A DNA stretch of 64,000 nucleotides from JAPUME01 sp027294185 (GCA_963555835.3 CAUVWZ020000002.1:310001-374000), one strand, 5' to 3'. Counted from the stretch's first letter, positions 35,600-45,751 are shown. Program-made: numbers and translations. The notes: generated by a model from the sequence alone, not told the origin.

Positions 35600-37525
35600 T
35601 TGGCTCGCATTCAAGTTTTAACTGATGCCGTTGCCAACAAGATTGCCGCCGGAGAGGTGGTGGAAAGACCCGCCTCGGTGGTGAAGGAGTTGCTTGAGAA
35701 TTCGCTGGATGCCGGGGCGAAGCGGGTGGAAGTCGAAGTAGAATCCGGAGGACGAAAGAGGATTCGCGTCACCGACGATGGCTTCGGCATGGGCCCGGAC
35801 GACGCCCTGCAGGCTTTCGAGCGTCATGCGACCAGCAAGATTCGCCAGGTGGAGGATCTGCTTGCGATCGGGACGCTCGGGTTTCGCGGCGAGGCATTGC
35901 CCTCCATTGCCGCTGTTTCCCGGCTGAATCTGGAAACGAAGATCGCCACGGAGACGACCGGCACGCGTGTTGAAATCTGGGGTGGGAAACTGCGCGATGT
36001 CCGCGAGAGCGCCCGGGCAGGTGGAACTGAAATCGAAGTTCGGGATCTGTTCTTCAATGTTCCGGTGCGCAGGAAATTCCTGAAGAGCGAATCGACCGAA
36101 CTGGGCCATATTGCGTCGTTGGTGACTCATTATGCCATCGCCCATCCGGGCAAGAGTTTCCTCCTGAAGACCGCCAGCCGGACTCTGGTCGATGTCTCCG
36201 CCGTAGGGGACCGCCGTGAGCGCGTGTTTCAGCTGCTGGGCAGCCAACTCCTGGAACAGCTCATCGAAATTCCGCCCGTGGAAAGGAGAATCTTTGATGC
36301 GCATTCTCCTGCAAGCGAGAAGGGCGAAGCAAGTGGGGAGGATTTGCCGGGTCTCATCAAATTTTCCGGATTCGTTTCCCGGCCGGAGGTTCAGCGGCTG
36401 AACCGGAAGCAGATCTTTGTTTTCGTAAACGGCCGGCTGGTGCGGGACCGCCTGCTCCTCCACAGTATTAACCAGGCCTATCGGAACATTCTCCCATCGG
36501 GAATGTTCCCGGTGGCGCTTGTCTTCCTCGAGTTGCCTGCGTCGGAAGTAGATGTGAATGTTCACCCGACGAAGATGGAGGTTCGTTTCCGGCGCACGAA
36601 TTTCGTTCATGATTTCACGCACGATGCGATTCACCGGACTTTGGTTTCGGCCCGCCCCATCGCCCGTTTTCCCGTCAAGAAATCTTCCTCTGCCTTTCCG
36701 CCCGGAGGCGCGCCCTCCGATGCAGGTGGATTTGAAAAGCCCGCCCAGCACCAGAGCAGGGCGGCAGGCAGTTTTCAGCTGACCAACCCCACGGAAGCAT
36801 CCCCAAGCGCGCGGCTGCCGCTGGAGGCGGCTGCGGCTCTTTCGGTCTATGCACCTTCCCAGGAACCTCGCGAGGGTATAGTTTCTGGCGATTGCGGAAG
36901 TTCGCCGGGTGAGCCCCCGAGTGAGTCTCCTCTTCAAGAGGAAGCTCCGGAGGGACTGAATCCCCTGGGGCAGGTGCAGGATAGTTTCATTGTGGCGGAA
37001 AATCAGGCGGGCCTTTGGATTGTCGACCAGCACGTAGCTCACGAACGGATACTGTTCGAGCAGCACCTTGCGAACCGGCTGCGGAACCAGGTGGAAAGCC
37101 AGCGGCTGCTGCTTCCCATCATTGTGGAATTGACCCCGCGTCAGCAGGCTTCTTTCCAGGAGATCGCTTCCGAGTTGGAGGCCGACGGGTTCGAATTGGA
37201 GCCCTTCGGTCGAAACACGGTAGCGGTCAAGGCCGTACCGGCGGAAGTATCCGCCGACCGTGTGGAAAAACTCTTGATCGAAATTCTGGAGAGTGTTGAA
37301 GAGTCGGATCGCGAAATCAGCCTGGAGACTCTGCGCCGGAAGATTGCGGCCTCCGTGGCCTGCCATGCCGCCATCAAGATCAACATGCCTTTGGAAAAAG
37401 AGAAAATGGAATGGCTGCTGCGCGAACTGTTGAAGACGGAATGCCCGATGAGCTGTCCGCACGGGCGGCCTGTCATTCTGCGCTACAGCCTGCGGGACAT
37501 TCGAAAAGCTTTTAAGCGAACCTGA
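35600..37525 (+). CDS. mutL: DNA mismatch repair protein MutL with endonuclease motif
   Basis: MutL couples mismatch recognition to strand excision. The GHKL ATPase motifs are ENSLDAGA, DDGFGM and GFRGEALPSIA within the first 110 residues. After a Pro/Ser-rich linker (about 355-450) the C-terminal domain carries IVDQHVAHERILFEQ, which fits the DQHA-x2-E-x4-E metal motif of nicking MutL proteins with Val for Ala, plus ACHAAIK and CPHGRP. So strand nicking should be intrinsic, as in species without MutH. Start is TTG at 35600. 641 residues. mutS is not in the window. Confidence 0.94.
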   Translation: MARIQVLTDAVANKIAAGEVVERPASVVKELLENSLDAGAKRVEVEVESGGRKRIRVTDDGFGMGPDDALQAFERHATSKIRQVEDLLAIGTLGFRGEALPSIAAVSRLNLETKIATETTGTRVEIWGGKLRDVRESARAGGTEIEVRDLFFNVPVRRKFLKSESTELGHIASLVTHYAIAHPGKSFLLKTASRTLVDVSAVGDRRERVFQLLGSQLLEQLIEIPPVERRIFDAHSPASEKGEASGEDLPGLIKFSGFVSRPEVQRLNRKQIFVFVNGRLVRDRLLLHSINQAYRNILPSGMFPVALVFLELPASEVDVNVHPTKMEVRFRRTNFVHDFTHDAIHRTLVSARPIARFPVKKSSSAFPPGGAPSDAGGFEKPAQHQSRAAGSFQLTNPTEASPSARLPLEAAAALSVYAPSQEPREGIVSGDCGSSPGEPPSESPLQEEAPEGLNPLGQVQDSFIVAENQAGLWIVDQHVAHERILFEQHLANRLRNQVESQRLLLPIIVELTPRQQASFQEIASELEADGFELEPFGRNTVAVKAVPAEVSADRVEKLLIEILESVEESDREISLETLRRKIAASVACHAAIKINMPLEKEKMEWLLRELLKTECPMSCPHGRPVILRYSLRDIRKAFKRT

Positions 37526-37584
37526 ATGGGTGGTTACGCGGGAGGAATTCAGAATAGGAAAGGGAGCGCGACCGCAGAATATTA

Positions 37585-38280
37585 ATGCCCACACAACCCC
37601 TGGTAATTGCGATTGACGGTCCCGCCGGCTCCGGCAAGAGTACGGTGGCCCGGAAGGTGGCCGCCCGAGTGGCGCTTCACTACGTCGACAGCGGTGCAAG
37701 TTACCGGGCTGTTGCACTCAAGGTTCTCCGCGCCGGTCTCCCGGACCAGCAGGAAGATTCCATCGTGGCGCTGGTGGAGAAATTGCAGATTCAATTCTCT
37801 GGAACGGAGGGCGAAGGGCCGGTGCTCGTGGACGGCGAAGATGTGAGCGGGGAGATTCGAGCTCCTGAAGTTACCGAAGTCGCCGCGCGAATCTCACGTC
37901 TCCCGGGGGTAAGGAAACGGCTTGTGGCCCTGCAGCGGAGATCGGTTCCCCTCGAGGGGGTCGTAATGGAAGGCCGTGACATCGGCACAAAGGTGTTTCC
38001 CGACGCTGACCTGAAAATATTTCTGGATGCCTCCGAAGAGGCGCGAGCGCGCAGGCGCTTGCAGGATAATCTGGATAAGGGTCGGGAGACGACCCTGGAG
38101 CAGACTCGCCTTGAAATTACCCGCCGTGACCGCCTGGATTCCGAACGCAAGATTTCCCCCCTGGTTGCTGCCGCGGATGCGGTAAAGATTGACTCGACCG
38201 AGCTTTCGGTCGATCAGGTTGTCGATAAGATTGTCAGCCTGGTGAACGAAAGATGCGCCGCTAGGCTCGGCAACAGTTAG
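37585..38280 (+). CDS. cmk: Cytidylate kinase
   Basis: Phosphorylates CMP and dCMP. P-loop IDGPAGSGKSTVA at residues 8-20, then YVDSGASYRAVAL, the GRDIGTKVFPDADLKIFLDAS block and ARRRLQDNL. The family residues commonly reading DTGAMYRA are DSGASYRA here. 231 residues, normal. It lies 59 bases after mutL and converges with rho; the 170-base gap between them holds nothing recognisable. Confidence 0.95.
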   Translation: MPTQPLVIAIDGPAGSGKSTVARKVAARVALHYVDSGASYRAVALKVLRAGLPDQQEDSIVALVEKLQIQFSGTEGEGPVLVDGEDVSGEIRAPEVTEVAARISRLPGVRKRLVALQRRSVPLEGVVMEGRDIGTKVFPDADLKIFLDASEEARARRRLQDNLDKGRETTLEQTRLEITRRDRLDSERKISPLVAAADAVKIDSTELSVDQVVDKIVSLVNERCAARLGNS

Positions 38281-38450
38281 CCATTCGGCAGCTTCCACAC
38301 CCGCCTTCCCTCCAGGGGTGCGTCGGGGGGGTGCAGGTTTTCCCAGACAGATCTTTGTCGATGTTCTTTCGAGGAAGGAAATCGATTCCGGCGTATCAGA
38401 AGAGGATGGAAAAGCCGAAGGTCGGATGACGGGCGGAGATTTCGGCGTGA

Positions 38451-39773
38451 TTACTTGGGCCCACCGCTCATCGACTTCAGAAAGTCGGCATTACTCTTCG
38501 TTTTCGAAAGTTTTTCGATAATCAGTTCCATGCTCTCCGTGCTGGAGAGCGGATTCAATACCTTCCGCAGCACCCAGATTCGATTCAACTCATCCTTGGG
38601 AACGAGAAGCTCCTCTTTGCGGGTCCCGGAACGGTTCAGGTCGATGGCCGGAAAGACCCGTTTGTCTACCAGCTTCCGGTCCAGGTGGACTTCCATATTG
38701 CCCGTGCCCTTGAATTCCTCGAAGATCACGTCGTCCATGCGGCTTCCGGTATCGATGAGTGCCGTAGCGATGATCGTGAGGCTTCCTCCCTCTTCCACGT
38801 TCCGTGCCGCGCCGAAGAAACGCTTGGGCCGTTGCAGGGCGTTCGAGTCCACGCCGCCGGAGAGCACCTTGCCCGAGGGCGGCACAACGGTGTTATAGGC
38901 GCGCGCCAGGCGCGTGATCGAGTCGAGCAGGATCACGACATCCCGCCTGTGCTCCACCAGCCGCTTGGCCTTCTCGATGACCATCTCGGCAACCTGAACG
39001 TGGCGCGCGGCCGGCTCGTCGAAAGTGGAGCTGATGACCTCGCCTCGAACGGTCCGCTGCATGTCGGTGACTTCTTCCGGCCGCTCGTCGATCAGCAGGA
39101 CGATCAGCGTGACCTCCGGATGGTTGGTGGTGACCGAGTTGGCAATGGTTTGGAGCAGCATCGTTTTTCCCGTGCGGGGCGGGGAAACGACCAGACCTCT
39201 TTGTCCTTTGCCGAGGGGGGTGAGCAGATCGAGCACGCGACCCGCGATGTTTTCAGGTCCGGTCTCGAGTTTCACACGCTCCTCCGGATAGAGGGGAGTC
39301 AAATTGTCGAAGAATATCTTACTTCGCGAATCTTCAGGTGATTCAAAATTGATGGCTTCCACCTTGATCAACGCGAAGTAGCGCTCTCCCTCCTTGGGAG
39401 GCCGGATCTGGCCTGAGATCGTATCTCCGGTTCGCAGGTCGAATTTGCGGATCTGCGAAGGGGAGACATAGATATCGTCGGGGCCGGGGAGATAGTTATA
39501 GTCGGGGGCGCGTAGAAAACCGAAGCCATCGGGCAGGCATTCGAGAACGCCCTCGGAAAAGATCAGGCCGCTCTTTTCGGTCTGCGCCTGCAGGATTTTG
39601 AAGATCAGCTCCTGCTTGCGCATCCCCGTAGCACCGACCACGTCCAGGTCCTTGGCCACTTGCGTCAGGGCGGAGATGTTCATCTCCTTCAGTTTGGCGA
39701 TGTCGAGGACTTCGCCTTCCTTCAGATCTTTTAACTTGTCCTCGTGGACTTCCTGTACCTTTTTAGTCGGCAT
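38451..39773 (-). CDS. rho: Transcription termination factor Rho
   Basis: Hexameric RNA helicase that ends transcription at unstructured C-rich RNA. N-terminal Rho-N (LKEMNISALTQVAKDLDV), the RNA-binding cold-shock-like domain with GFGFLRAPDYNYLPGPDDIYVS, Walker A SPPRTGKTMLLQ, Walker B TLIVLLIDERPEEVTDM and the Q/R-loop regions DSITRLARAYN and SGGVDSNALQRPKRFFGAAR are all present. 440 residues, with the N-terminal ~30 residues Lys/Glu-rich. No sizeable insertions. Confidence 0.97.
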   Translation of the reverse strand: MPTKKVQEVHEDKLKDLKEGEVLDIAKLKEMNISALTQVAKDLDVVGATGMRKQELIFKILQAQTEKSGLIFSEGVLECLPDGFGFLRAPDYNYLPGPDDIYVSPSQIRKFDLRTGDTISGQIRPPKEGERYFALIKVEAINFESPEDSRSKIFFDNLTPLYPEERVKLETGPENIAGRVLDLLTPLGKGQRGLVVSPPRTGKTMLLQTIANSVTTNHPEVTLIVLLIDERPEEVTDMQRTVRGEVISSTFDEPAARHVQVAEMVIEKAKRLVEHRRDVVILLDSITRLARAYNTVVPPSGKVLSGGVDSNALQRPKRFFGAARNVEEGGSLTIIATALIDTGSRMDDVIFEEFKGTGNMEVHLDRKLVDKRVFPAIDLNRSGTRKEELLVPKDELNRIWVLRKVLNPLSSTESMELIIEKLSKTKSNADFLKSMSGGPK

Positions 39774-40130
39774 AAATGTGTCTCTCTTGGCTGAAATTTG
39801 TTCTTTACGGGAATTACTCGGAACAACAGGGCAGGACTCTCAATAAACGATCCGGATGGTATTCACCGATTACATGCTCGCTTCTTTACCTCTGTTTCGC
39901 CGATTATTGGGAGTTGTCCCTGCTTTGGTTACGAGAGTAAAACCTGGGAAAGTATATAAAAGAGCTCCTTACAGGTGGGGCGTCCCGGCATGGTTTGGGG
40001 ATTGGATGATTTCAGATTCCGTCGGATCCCAGCCGTTCAAGACTTCTTAAAGCATGGGGACCGAAAAAAATTACCTCCAGGATAGATTGCCGTGGTTTGC
40101 ATCTCAAGGGTGATCTCGGCAGAAGTCGAT
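39774..40130. other. Intergenic between lon 3' end and rho 5' end
   Basis: About 357 bases holding the rho leader and the lon end. On the minus strand an AT-rich TATATACT occurs about 180 bases before rho, without a good -35 partner. A T7 run (minus strand) lies about 70 bases past the lon stop but lacks a convincing stem. A 64-codon plus-strand open frame is not supported as a gene. A long rho leader would fit autoregulation known in other bacteria. Confidence 0.45.
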
Positions 40131-42551
40131 CTAGTTCGTCATGGGTTCCTGATCGGTTTTCGAGGATGACCCTTCAAACGTGGATGTTATCTCAGTTTCG
40201 GGAGTAAGGGAAGGATTTGTTTCAATTTTTCTTTCCAGCGCAAGATCCAGGACCTGGTCCATGTTGTCGACGAGTTGGATGCTGAGCTCGTCCTGGATGT
40301 TCGCCGGGATGTCAGCCAAATCTTTCTGATTATCGCGCGGGAGAATGATATTGTGAATCCCGGCGCGGTGGGCGGCCAACAACTTTTCTTTCACGCCGCC
40401 GATCGGAAGGACTTTGCCGCGAAGCGTGATCTCGCCGGTCATGGCCACGTCCCGCCGCACGGGGATTTTCGTCAATGCGCTCACCAGTGTGGTTGCCAGC
40501 GTAATACCCGCCGAAGGGCCGTCCTTCGGGATGGCGCCCTCGGGAATGTGGACGTGAACGTCCAGCCGGCGATAAAAATCCTTCCCCAGACCCAGCTTCC
40601 CTGCACGCGAGCGGACGTAGCTCATGGCCGCTCGAGCCGATTCCTGCATGACGTCGCCCAGGTTCCCCGTCAGGGTCAGATTTCCCCGGCCCGGCATCAA
40701 CGTGGACTCGGTGGGCAGAATCTGGCCGCCCACTTCCGTCCAGGCGAGACCCGTCGCCAGTCCCACCTCGTTCTTCTCTTCCGCGCGGGTGTCTCGAAAC
40801 TTGATGGCTCCCAGGTATGCTTGAAGATCGTCATTCCCCACGGATCGCTTGGTTTTGGTGCCCTCTTTGAGGACGACCCGGGCCACCTTGCGGCAAATGT
40901 TTGCGATTTCGCGCTCCAGGTTGCGCACTCCGGCTTCTCGTGTGTAATGACTAATAATGCCGACCAACCCGTCGTCGGTAAAGGAGATGTTATCCGGCTT
41001 GAGTCCGGATGAATCGCGCTGCTTTCGTACCAGGAATCGCTTGGCGATTTCCGTTTTTTCCTCTTGCGTATAGCCGGACAACCGGAGAACTTCCATGCGG
41101 TCGAGAAGCGGTCCCGGAATGGTATGGATGACGTTTGCCGTGGTGATGAAAAATACATTCGAAAGATCGTACTCCACGTCCAGGTAATGATCCGTGAAGG
41201 TCGAATTCAATTCCGGATCGAGGACTTCCATTAAGGCAGCCGAGGGGTCGCCGCGGAAATCCATGCCCATCTTGTCCACCTCGTCGAGCAGGAAGATGGG
41301 ATTGACCGTGCCGGCCTTTTTCATCATCTGGATGATCTGGCCGGGGAGGGCGCCGATGTAGGTCCGGCGGTGGCCTCGAATTTCGGCTTCATCCCGAATG
41401 CCGCCGAGAGAAAGTCGGATGAACTTCCGCCCCGTGGCGCGCGCGACCGACCGCCCCAGCGAGGTCTTTCCCGCACCCGGTGGCCCGACGAAACAGAGGA
41501 TGGAACCCTTCGGTTTTTTCACCAGTTGGCGGATGGCCAGGAATTCCAGAATCCGTTCTTTTACCTTTTCCAATCCGTAGTGATCTTCTTCGAGAATCTT
41601 TTCCGCACGGTCGATATCGCGTGTTTCGCGGGTCCGCTTCTTCCACGGCACGGCCAGAAGCCAGTCCAGGTAATTTCGCGAAACGGTGGACTCGGCCGAC
41701 ATCGGCGGCATCAGCTCGAGCCGTTTCAATTCGGTGTGGGCCTTTTCGTGCGCGTCCTTGGTCATGCCCGCGGAATCGATCTTCTTTTTCAGCTCGTCGA
41801 TTTCGCTCTTTTCGTTGCGGCCCAGTTCCTTCTGAATAGCCTTAATCTTTTCATTCAGGTAATATTCTCGCTGCGCGCGCTCCATCTGGCGCTTCACCCG
41901 CCCCTGAATGGTCCGGTCGACGTTCAGTTTTTCAATTTCGAGGTCCAGTAAGTCCGCCAGTCGCGTCAGGCGGTCCACCGGATCAAAAATCTCCAGAAGC
42001 TCCTGTTTCTCTTCGATGCCCAGGCTCAGGTTTGCGGCGACCGTATCGGTGAATTTGCCAACGTCCTCCACGCGCACGGCGGCAATCATGGTTTCGTAGT
42101 TCAGGCTTTGGTTCAGCTTGACGTATTGCTCGAAGAGGGAATTGACCCTTTGGTTCAACTGCTCGAGGCTCGGGGTGGAGACGATGCGGTAGCTCACCGT
42201 TCGAGTCTGGACCTGGAAGTAGCCTTCATCGTTCGTAATCTTGAGGACCTTGCCCCGCTCCAAGCCTTCGACCAACACCTTGATATTGCCGTCGGGGAGT
42301 CTCACGCTCTGCACGATATTGGATATGGTGCCGACCTGATAGATTTCGTTGGACTTTGGGTCGTCGACGGAGGGGTCATGCTGGGTCGCAAGGAAGATTT
42401 TCTTATCCCCGGCCAGGGCCTCTTCCAGGGCTCGGATGGAGCTTTCGCGTCCTACCACGAACGGTGTCATCATGTACGGAAAGATGACCACGTCCCGAAT
42501 GGGCATCATCGGAAAGGTTCTGGTGTCGGATTTTTCTTGGCCTGAAAACAT
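40131..42551 (-). CDS. lon: ATP-dependent protease Lon
   Basis: Degrades misfolded and regulatory proteins. The true start is ATG at 42551 (MFSGQEKSD), which gives 806 residues; the frame is open to 43082 inside clpX but that part is not Lon. N-terminal substrate domain begins FPMMPIRDVVIFPYM. ATPase: GPPGAGKTSLG (Walker A), IFLLDEVDKM (Walker B). The protease domain has KDGPSAGIT with the catalytic serine and LRGKVLPIGGVKEKLLAA with the lysine. Eleven bases after clpX, so it is the last gene of tig-clpP-clpX-lon. Confidence 0.97.
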   Translation of the reverse strand: MFSGQEKSDTRTFPMMPIRDVVIFPYMMTPFVVGRESSIRALEEALAGDKKIFLATQHDPSVDDPKSNEIYQVGTISNIVQSVRLPDGNIKVLVEGLERGKVLKITNDEGYFQVQTRTVSYRIVSTPSLEQLNQRVNSLFEQYVKLNQSLNYETMIAAVRVEDVGKFTDTVAANLSLGIEEKQELLEIFDPVDRLTRLADLLDLEIEKLNVDRTIQGRVKRQMERAQREYYLNEKIKAIQKELGRNEKSEIDELKKKIDSAGMTKDAHEKAHTELKRLELMPPMSAESTVSRNYLDWLLAVPWKKRTRETRDIDRAEKILEEDHYGLEKVKERILEFLAIRQLVKKPKGSILCFVGPPGAGKTSLGRSVARATGRKFIRLSLGGIRDEAEIRGHRRTYIGALPGQIIQMMKKAGTVNPIFLLDEVDKMGMDFRGDPSAALMEVLDPELNSTFTDHYLDVEYDLSNVFFITTANVIHTIPGPLLDRMEVLRLSGYTQEEKTEIAKRFLVRKQRDSSGLKPDNISFTDDGLVGIISHYTREAGVRNLEREIANICRKVARVVLKEGTKTKRSVGNDDLQAYLGAIKFRDTRAEEKNEVGLATGLAWTEVGGQILPTESTLMPGRGNLTLTGNLGDVMQESARAAMSYVRSRAGKLGLGKDFYRRLDVHVHIPEGAIPKDGPSAGITLATTLVSALTKIPVRRDVAMTGEITLRGKVLPIGGVKEKLLAAHRAGIHNIILPRDNQKDLADIPANIQDELSIQLVDNMDQVLDLALERKIETNPSLTPETEITSTFEGSSSKTDQEPMTN

Positions 42552-42562
42552 AGTCTCCCTGA

Positions 42563-43819
42563 CTACCCGGCTTTCTTGAGAAATGCGTGGGGGATTTCGC
42601 CTTTTTCCACCATTTCCCGGGTTACCTTGAAGGTTCGAATCTCCCGCTTGCTGGGCAGGTGATACATCAGATCCAGCATAAGGTCTTCCAGAATCATTCG
42701 CAACCCACGGGCGCCTACCTTGCGCTCCATGGCCAATTCGGCGATGGCTTCCATGGCCTCGTGGGCGAATTCGAGCCGCACGTTTTCGTAATCGAAAAGG
42801 CGTTGGTATTGACGGACCAGGGCGTTCTTGGGTTCCGTCATAATCCTGATCAGGGCCGGACGATCGAGGTCGTTGAGAACTCCCACCACCGGAAGGCGGC
42901 CGATAAACTCGGGAATCAGGCCGTAGCGTATCAAATCCGTGGGCTGCACCTGTTCCAGCAGGTCGATGTTTCGCTCCTGGGGGTTGAAGACAACGTCTTT
43001 GTCGTCGCTGTGGAAACCGATGGTACGGTGCCCCAGTCGTCGCTCGATCACTCTTTCCAACCCGATGAAGGCCCCCCCGCAAATGAACAGGATATTGGTC
43101 GTATCGACCTGAGTAAATTCCTGGTGCGGGTGCTTGCGGCCTCCCTGAGGTGGTACGTTGGCGATGGTGCCTTCCAGGATCTTGAGCAGGGCTTGCTGGA
43201 CGCCTTCGCCCGACACATCCCGCGTTATGGATGGGTTGTCATCTTTGCGCGAAATCTTATCGATCTCATCGATGTAGATAATGCCTTGCTGCGCCCGCTG
43301 GACGTTCCCGGATGCGTTCTGCAGCAGCTTCAGAATGATATTTTCGACATCTTCGCCGACGTAGCCGGCCTCGGTCAGCGTGGTGGCATCGACGATGGCG
43401 AAAGGCACATCGAGCAGTTTGGCCAGGGTCTGCGCGAGAAGCGTCTTGCCTGTGCCGGTCGGCCCGATCAACATGATATTGCTCTTGGTCAGTTCCACAT
43501 CGGCCTGGATTTGCCCGAGCAAGACCCGCTTGTAGTGATTATATACGGCGACGGCCAGCTTCTTTTTGGTCTTGGCCTGCCCGATAACGTACTGGTCGAG
43601 GAATTCCTTGACTTCCTCGGGGCGAGCCAGCTTGGACTGCTCGTTGATCGATTTCTCGACCCGTTCTTCCTCGAGGATTCCGTCGCAGACCGAAACGCAC
43701 TCGTCGCAAATGTAGGCGCGAGGCAGCTCCCCCGGGGAGGCGATCAGTTTTGCGACGGCGTCCTGGGGTTTATGACAGAACGAGCAGCGACGCAACTCCT
43801 CCGGTGCAAGACGTTTCAC
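42563..43819 (-). CDS. clpX: ClpX, ATPase subunit of ClpXP
   Basis: Unfolds substrates for ClpP. The zinc-binding domain has CSFCHKPQ and CDECV at residues 14-40. AAA+ motifs are GPTGTGKTLLAQTLAK, IIYIDEIDKISRK, the RKH pore-2 type GGRKHPHQE and FIGRLPV; the IGF loop that docks on ClpP reads RTIGF. 418 residues, normal. Fifteen bases separate it from clpP. Confidence 0.97.
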   Translation of the reverse strand: MKRLAPEELRRCSFCHKPQDAVAKLIASPGELPRAYICDECVSVCDGILEEERVEKSINEQSKLARPEEVKEFLDQYVIGQAKTKKKLAVAVYNHYKRVLLGQIQADVELTKSNIMLIGPTGTGKTLLAQTLAKLLDVPFAIVDATTLTEAGYVGEDVENIILKLLQNASGNVQRAQQGIIYIDEIDKISRKDDNPSITRDVSGEGVQQALLKILEGTIANVPPQGGRKHPHQEFTQVDTTNILFICGGAFIGLERVIERRLGHRTIGFHSDDKDVVFNPQERNIDLLEQVQPTDLIRYGLIPEFIGRLPVVGVLNDLDRPALIRIMTEPKNALVRQYQRLFDYENVRLEFAHEAMEAIAELAMERKVGARGLRMILEDLMLDLMYHLPSKREIRTFKVTREMVEKGEIPHAFLKKAG

Positions 43820-43834
43820 AAGGTTCTCCCAGTC

Positions 43835-44422
43835 TCAGCGGTGCTTGGTTATGATCTCGTCGACGATGCCGTATTCCTTGGCCTGCTCGGGTCCCATCCA
43901 GTAATCGCGCTCGACGTCGCGCTCGATTTTTTCCAATGCCTGCTTCGTATGTTTGACAAGAATGTTATTGAGATGGGATCGGATTCGGAGGATTTCTTTC
44001 GCATGAATTTCGATGTCGGTCGCCTGTCCGGAGAGCCCGCCGATGGAGGGTTGGTGAATCAGCACACGGGCGTTCGGCAACGCAAAACGCTTGCCGGGGC
44101 TCCCGGCGGCCAGAATGACGGCGGCAACGCTTGCGGCCTGCCCGATGCAGATGGTCGCCACGGCGGGCCGAATGAACTGCATGGTGTCGTAAACCGCCAT
44201 TCCGGCGCTTACGCTGCCTCCCGGCGAGTTAATGTAGAGGGAGATGTCTTTCTGAGGGTCCTCAGCTTCGAGAAACAGCAGTTGTGCGGTGACCAGATTG
44301 GCGACGGCGTCGTCGATAGGCGTGCCGAGAAATACAATATTTTCCCGCAACAGGCGGGAAAATATGTCGTAAGCGCGCTCGCCGCGGTTCGTTTGCTCGA
44401 CCACCATCGGAACTAGTGTCAT
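43835..44422 (-). CDS. clpP: ATP-dependent Clp protease proteolytic subunit
   Basis: Barrel-forming serine peptidase. The catalytic serine is S98 in GQAASVA and the histidine H123 in LIHQPSIGG; the aspartate is in the ERDVERDYWM region. Oxyanion strand INSPGGSV is intact. The first residues MTLVPMVVEQTNRGERAYDIFSRLL match the family start. Most ClpP sequences have GMAAS, and this one has GQAAS, a tolerated variant. 195 residues; lies between tig and clpX. Confidence 0.97.
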   Translation of the reverse strand: MTLVPMVVEQTNRGERAYDIFSRLLRENIVFLGTPIDDAVANLVTAQLLFLEAEDPQKDISLYINSPGGSVSAGMAVYDTMQFIRPAVATICIGQAASVAAVILAAGSPGKRFALPNARVLIHQPSIGGLSGQATDIEIHAKEILRIRSHLNNILVKHTKQALEKIERDVERDYWMGPEQAKEYGIVDEIITKHR

Positions 44423-44482
44423 AGCTTTTTGGGGACTCCTGCTCCTCGAAACCGCCCGCCTTCGCTCTCGCTTAACTCAGCT

Positions 44483-45751
44483 CTAATTGCCCCTTCCTTC
44501 CAACTTAGCACTTCGGTAAATGAACTCGAGTGCTTTATCCTGACGACAGCTAAATTTTAGCTTAGCTAGGGCATCTTCCTCTGTCAAGCGGGATTTAAGC
44601 GTTGCGGGCGTTTCACCGCGCTGTTCGGCCATCTCACGCACTTTCGCGTCCAATTCCTCTTCGCTGACCTCGATTTTTTCCGTCTCTGCAATCTTGTCCA
44701 GAATCAACTGCGCCCGGACCTGCTTTTCGGCTGCCTCTCGCCACTCGCGCCGGTACTTGTCCCAATCGATTTTGGTAGTTCGCGGGTCGATGCCCCGGGT
44801 CATGAGCTCCATGGCCGTTTGCTGCAACTTCCGATTCAGTTCACTCTCGACCAGCGTCGCCGGAACGGGGAACGATTGAGGGTCAACCAGCCGGCGTAAC
44901 AGCTCCTGCACGGTGTTCTGGTGTGCCTGTTGCTTCTTGATATTCTCAAGCTTCTCCTGAAGCTGAGATTTCAATTGCTTCAGCGTGTCGGCTTCGCTGA
45001 CGGATTTTGCTAGTTCGTCATCGACCGGTGGCAGATTCTTCTTCTTAATGGCGTGTACGATTACGCGATACTGGACCGTTTGTCGAGTCCCTTCACTCTT
45101 TGAAGGACTGTCTTGGATCACAGGGAACTCCCGGGTTTCACCGGCCGCGACGCCGCGAAGATGTTCGGTAAATTCCTTCGGGGTACCTTCCGCCCCCAAT
45201 TCGACCAGCGCGTGCCGAGGCGCCTGTTCCTTGGAAGGCTCACCGTCGGGCAGGGTTTGAACCTCCGTCTCCAGAAAATCCCCGTCCTTAGCGGGCCTGC
45301 CCTCGACCACCTCGAAGGTGGCAATTCGTTCACGAAGCTGGTCCAGAGTTCGTGTGATTTCTTCCTCCGTGACGGGTTCCACCTTTTCGATTGCCTCGAG
45401 ACCCTGATATTTGCCTACCTCGAACTCGGGCAGAATTTCGAACTTTGCCTTGCAGGTGATCGCCTGATTCTCTTCAAAGTTGAGGCTTTCAAATTTGGGC
45501 GCCCCCACAGCCTGGAACTTCTGCTCCTTGAGCGCATTCGCAAAATGTCGGGGCAGAAGATTCTGAAGGACCTCGCCGCGAATATCCTTCCAAAAGCGCC
45601 GACGAACGATTTCGGCAGGAGCTTTCCCGGGACGGAATCCGGCGATTCTTGCCACTCGCCTGTAACCGGAAGTCACCGCATCGGTCTCGCGCTTTACCTC
45701 TTCCACCGGCACCTCGATTTGTACTTCACGTTCGCAGTTGTCGGATGTCAT
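44483..45751 (-). CDS. tig: Trigger factor, ribosome-associated chaperone
   Basis: Binds L23 at the tunnel exit and shields nascent chains. The ribosome-binding signature GFRPGKAPAEIVRRRF is near residues 38-53 (usual GFRxGKxP). A central PPIase-like domain (about 150-245) is recognisable by position but lacks a clear FKBP signature (GDFLETEV, then HLRGVAAGETREF), and the helical C-terminal domain fills the rest. 422 residues. It starts the tig-clpP-clpX-lon operon, served by the promoter at 45887-45915, and leaves 60 bases to clpP. Confidence 0.94.
   Translation of the reverse strand: MTSDNCEREVQIEVPVEEVKRETDAVTSGYRRVARIAGFRPGKAPAEIVRRRFWKDIRGEVLQNLLPRHFANALKEQKFQAVGAPKFESLNFEENQAITCKAKFEILPEFEVGKYQGLEAIEKVEPVTEEEITRTLDQLRERIATFEVVEGRPAKDGDFLETEVQTLPDGEPSKEQAPRHALVELGAEGTPKEFTEHLRGVAAGETREFPVIQDSPSKSEGTRQTVQYRVIVHAIKKKNLPPVDDELAKSVSEADTLKQLKSQLQEKLENIKKQQAHQNTVQELLRRLVDPQSFPVPATLVESELNRKLQQTAMELMTRGIDPRTTKIDWDKYRREWREAAEKQVRAQLILDKIAETEKIEVSEEELDAKVREMAEQRGETPATLKSRLTEEDALAKLKFSCRQDKALEFIYRSAKLEGRGN

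Noticed and set aside
35618..37717. A 699-codon open frame opposite mutL
   Set aside because: Mirror frame of mutL with no recognisable domain or ribosome site.
39856..40050. A 64-codon open frame between rho and lon
   Set aside because: No ribosome site, no family features, and it lies antisense to the probable rho leader.
40060..40130. Intrinsic terminator after lon
   Set aside because: A T7 run exists on the minus strand but no stable stem precedes it.
42552..43082. N-terminal extension of Lon into clpX
   Set aside because: The extra 177 codons read clpX in a wrong frame; the Lon family start is the ATG at 42551.
42587..44416. A 609-codon open frame on the plus strand opposite clpX and clpP
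   Set aside because: It is the antisense of two certain genes; its length follows from GC-rich codon use in clpX/clpP and it shows no domain.
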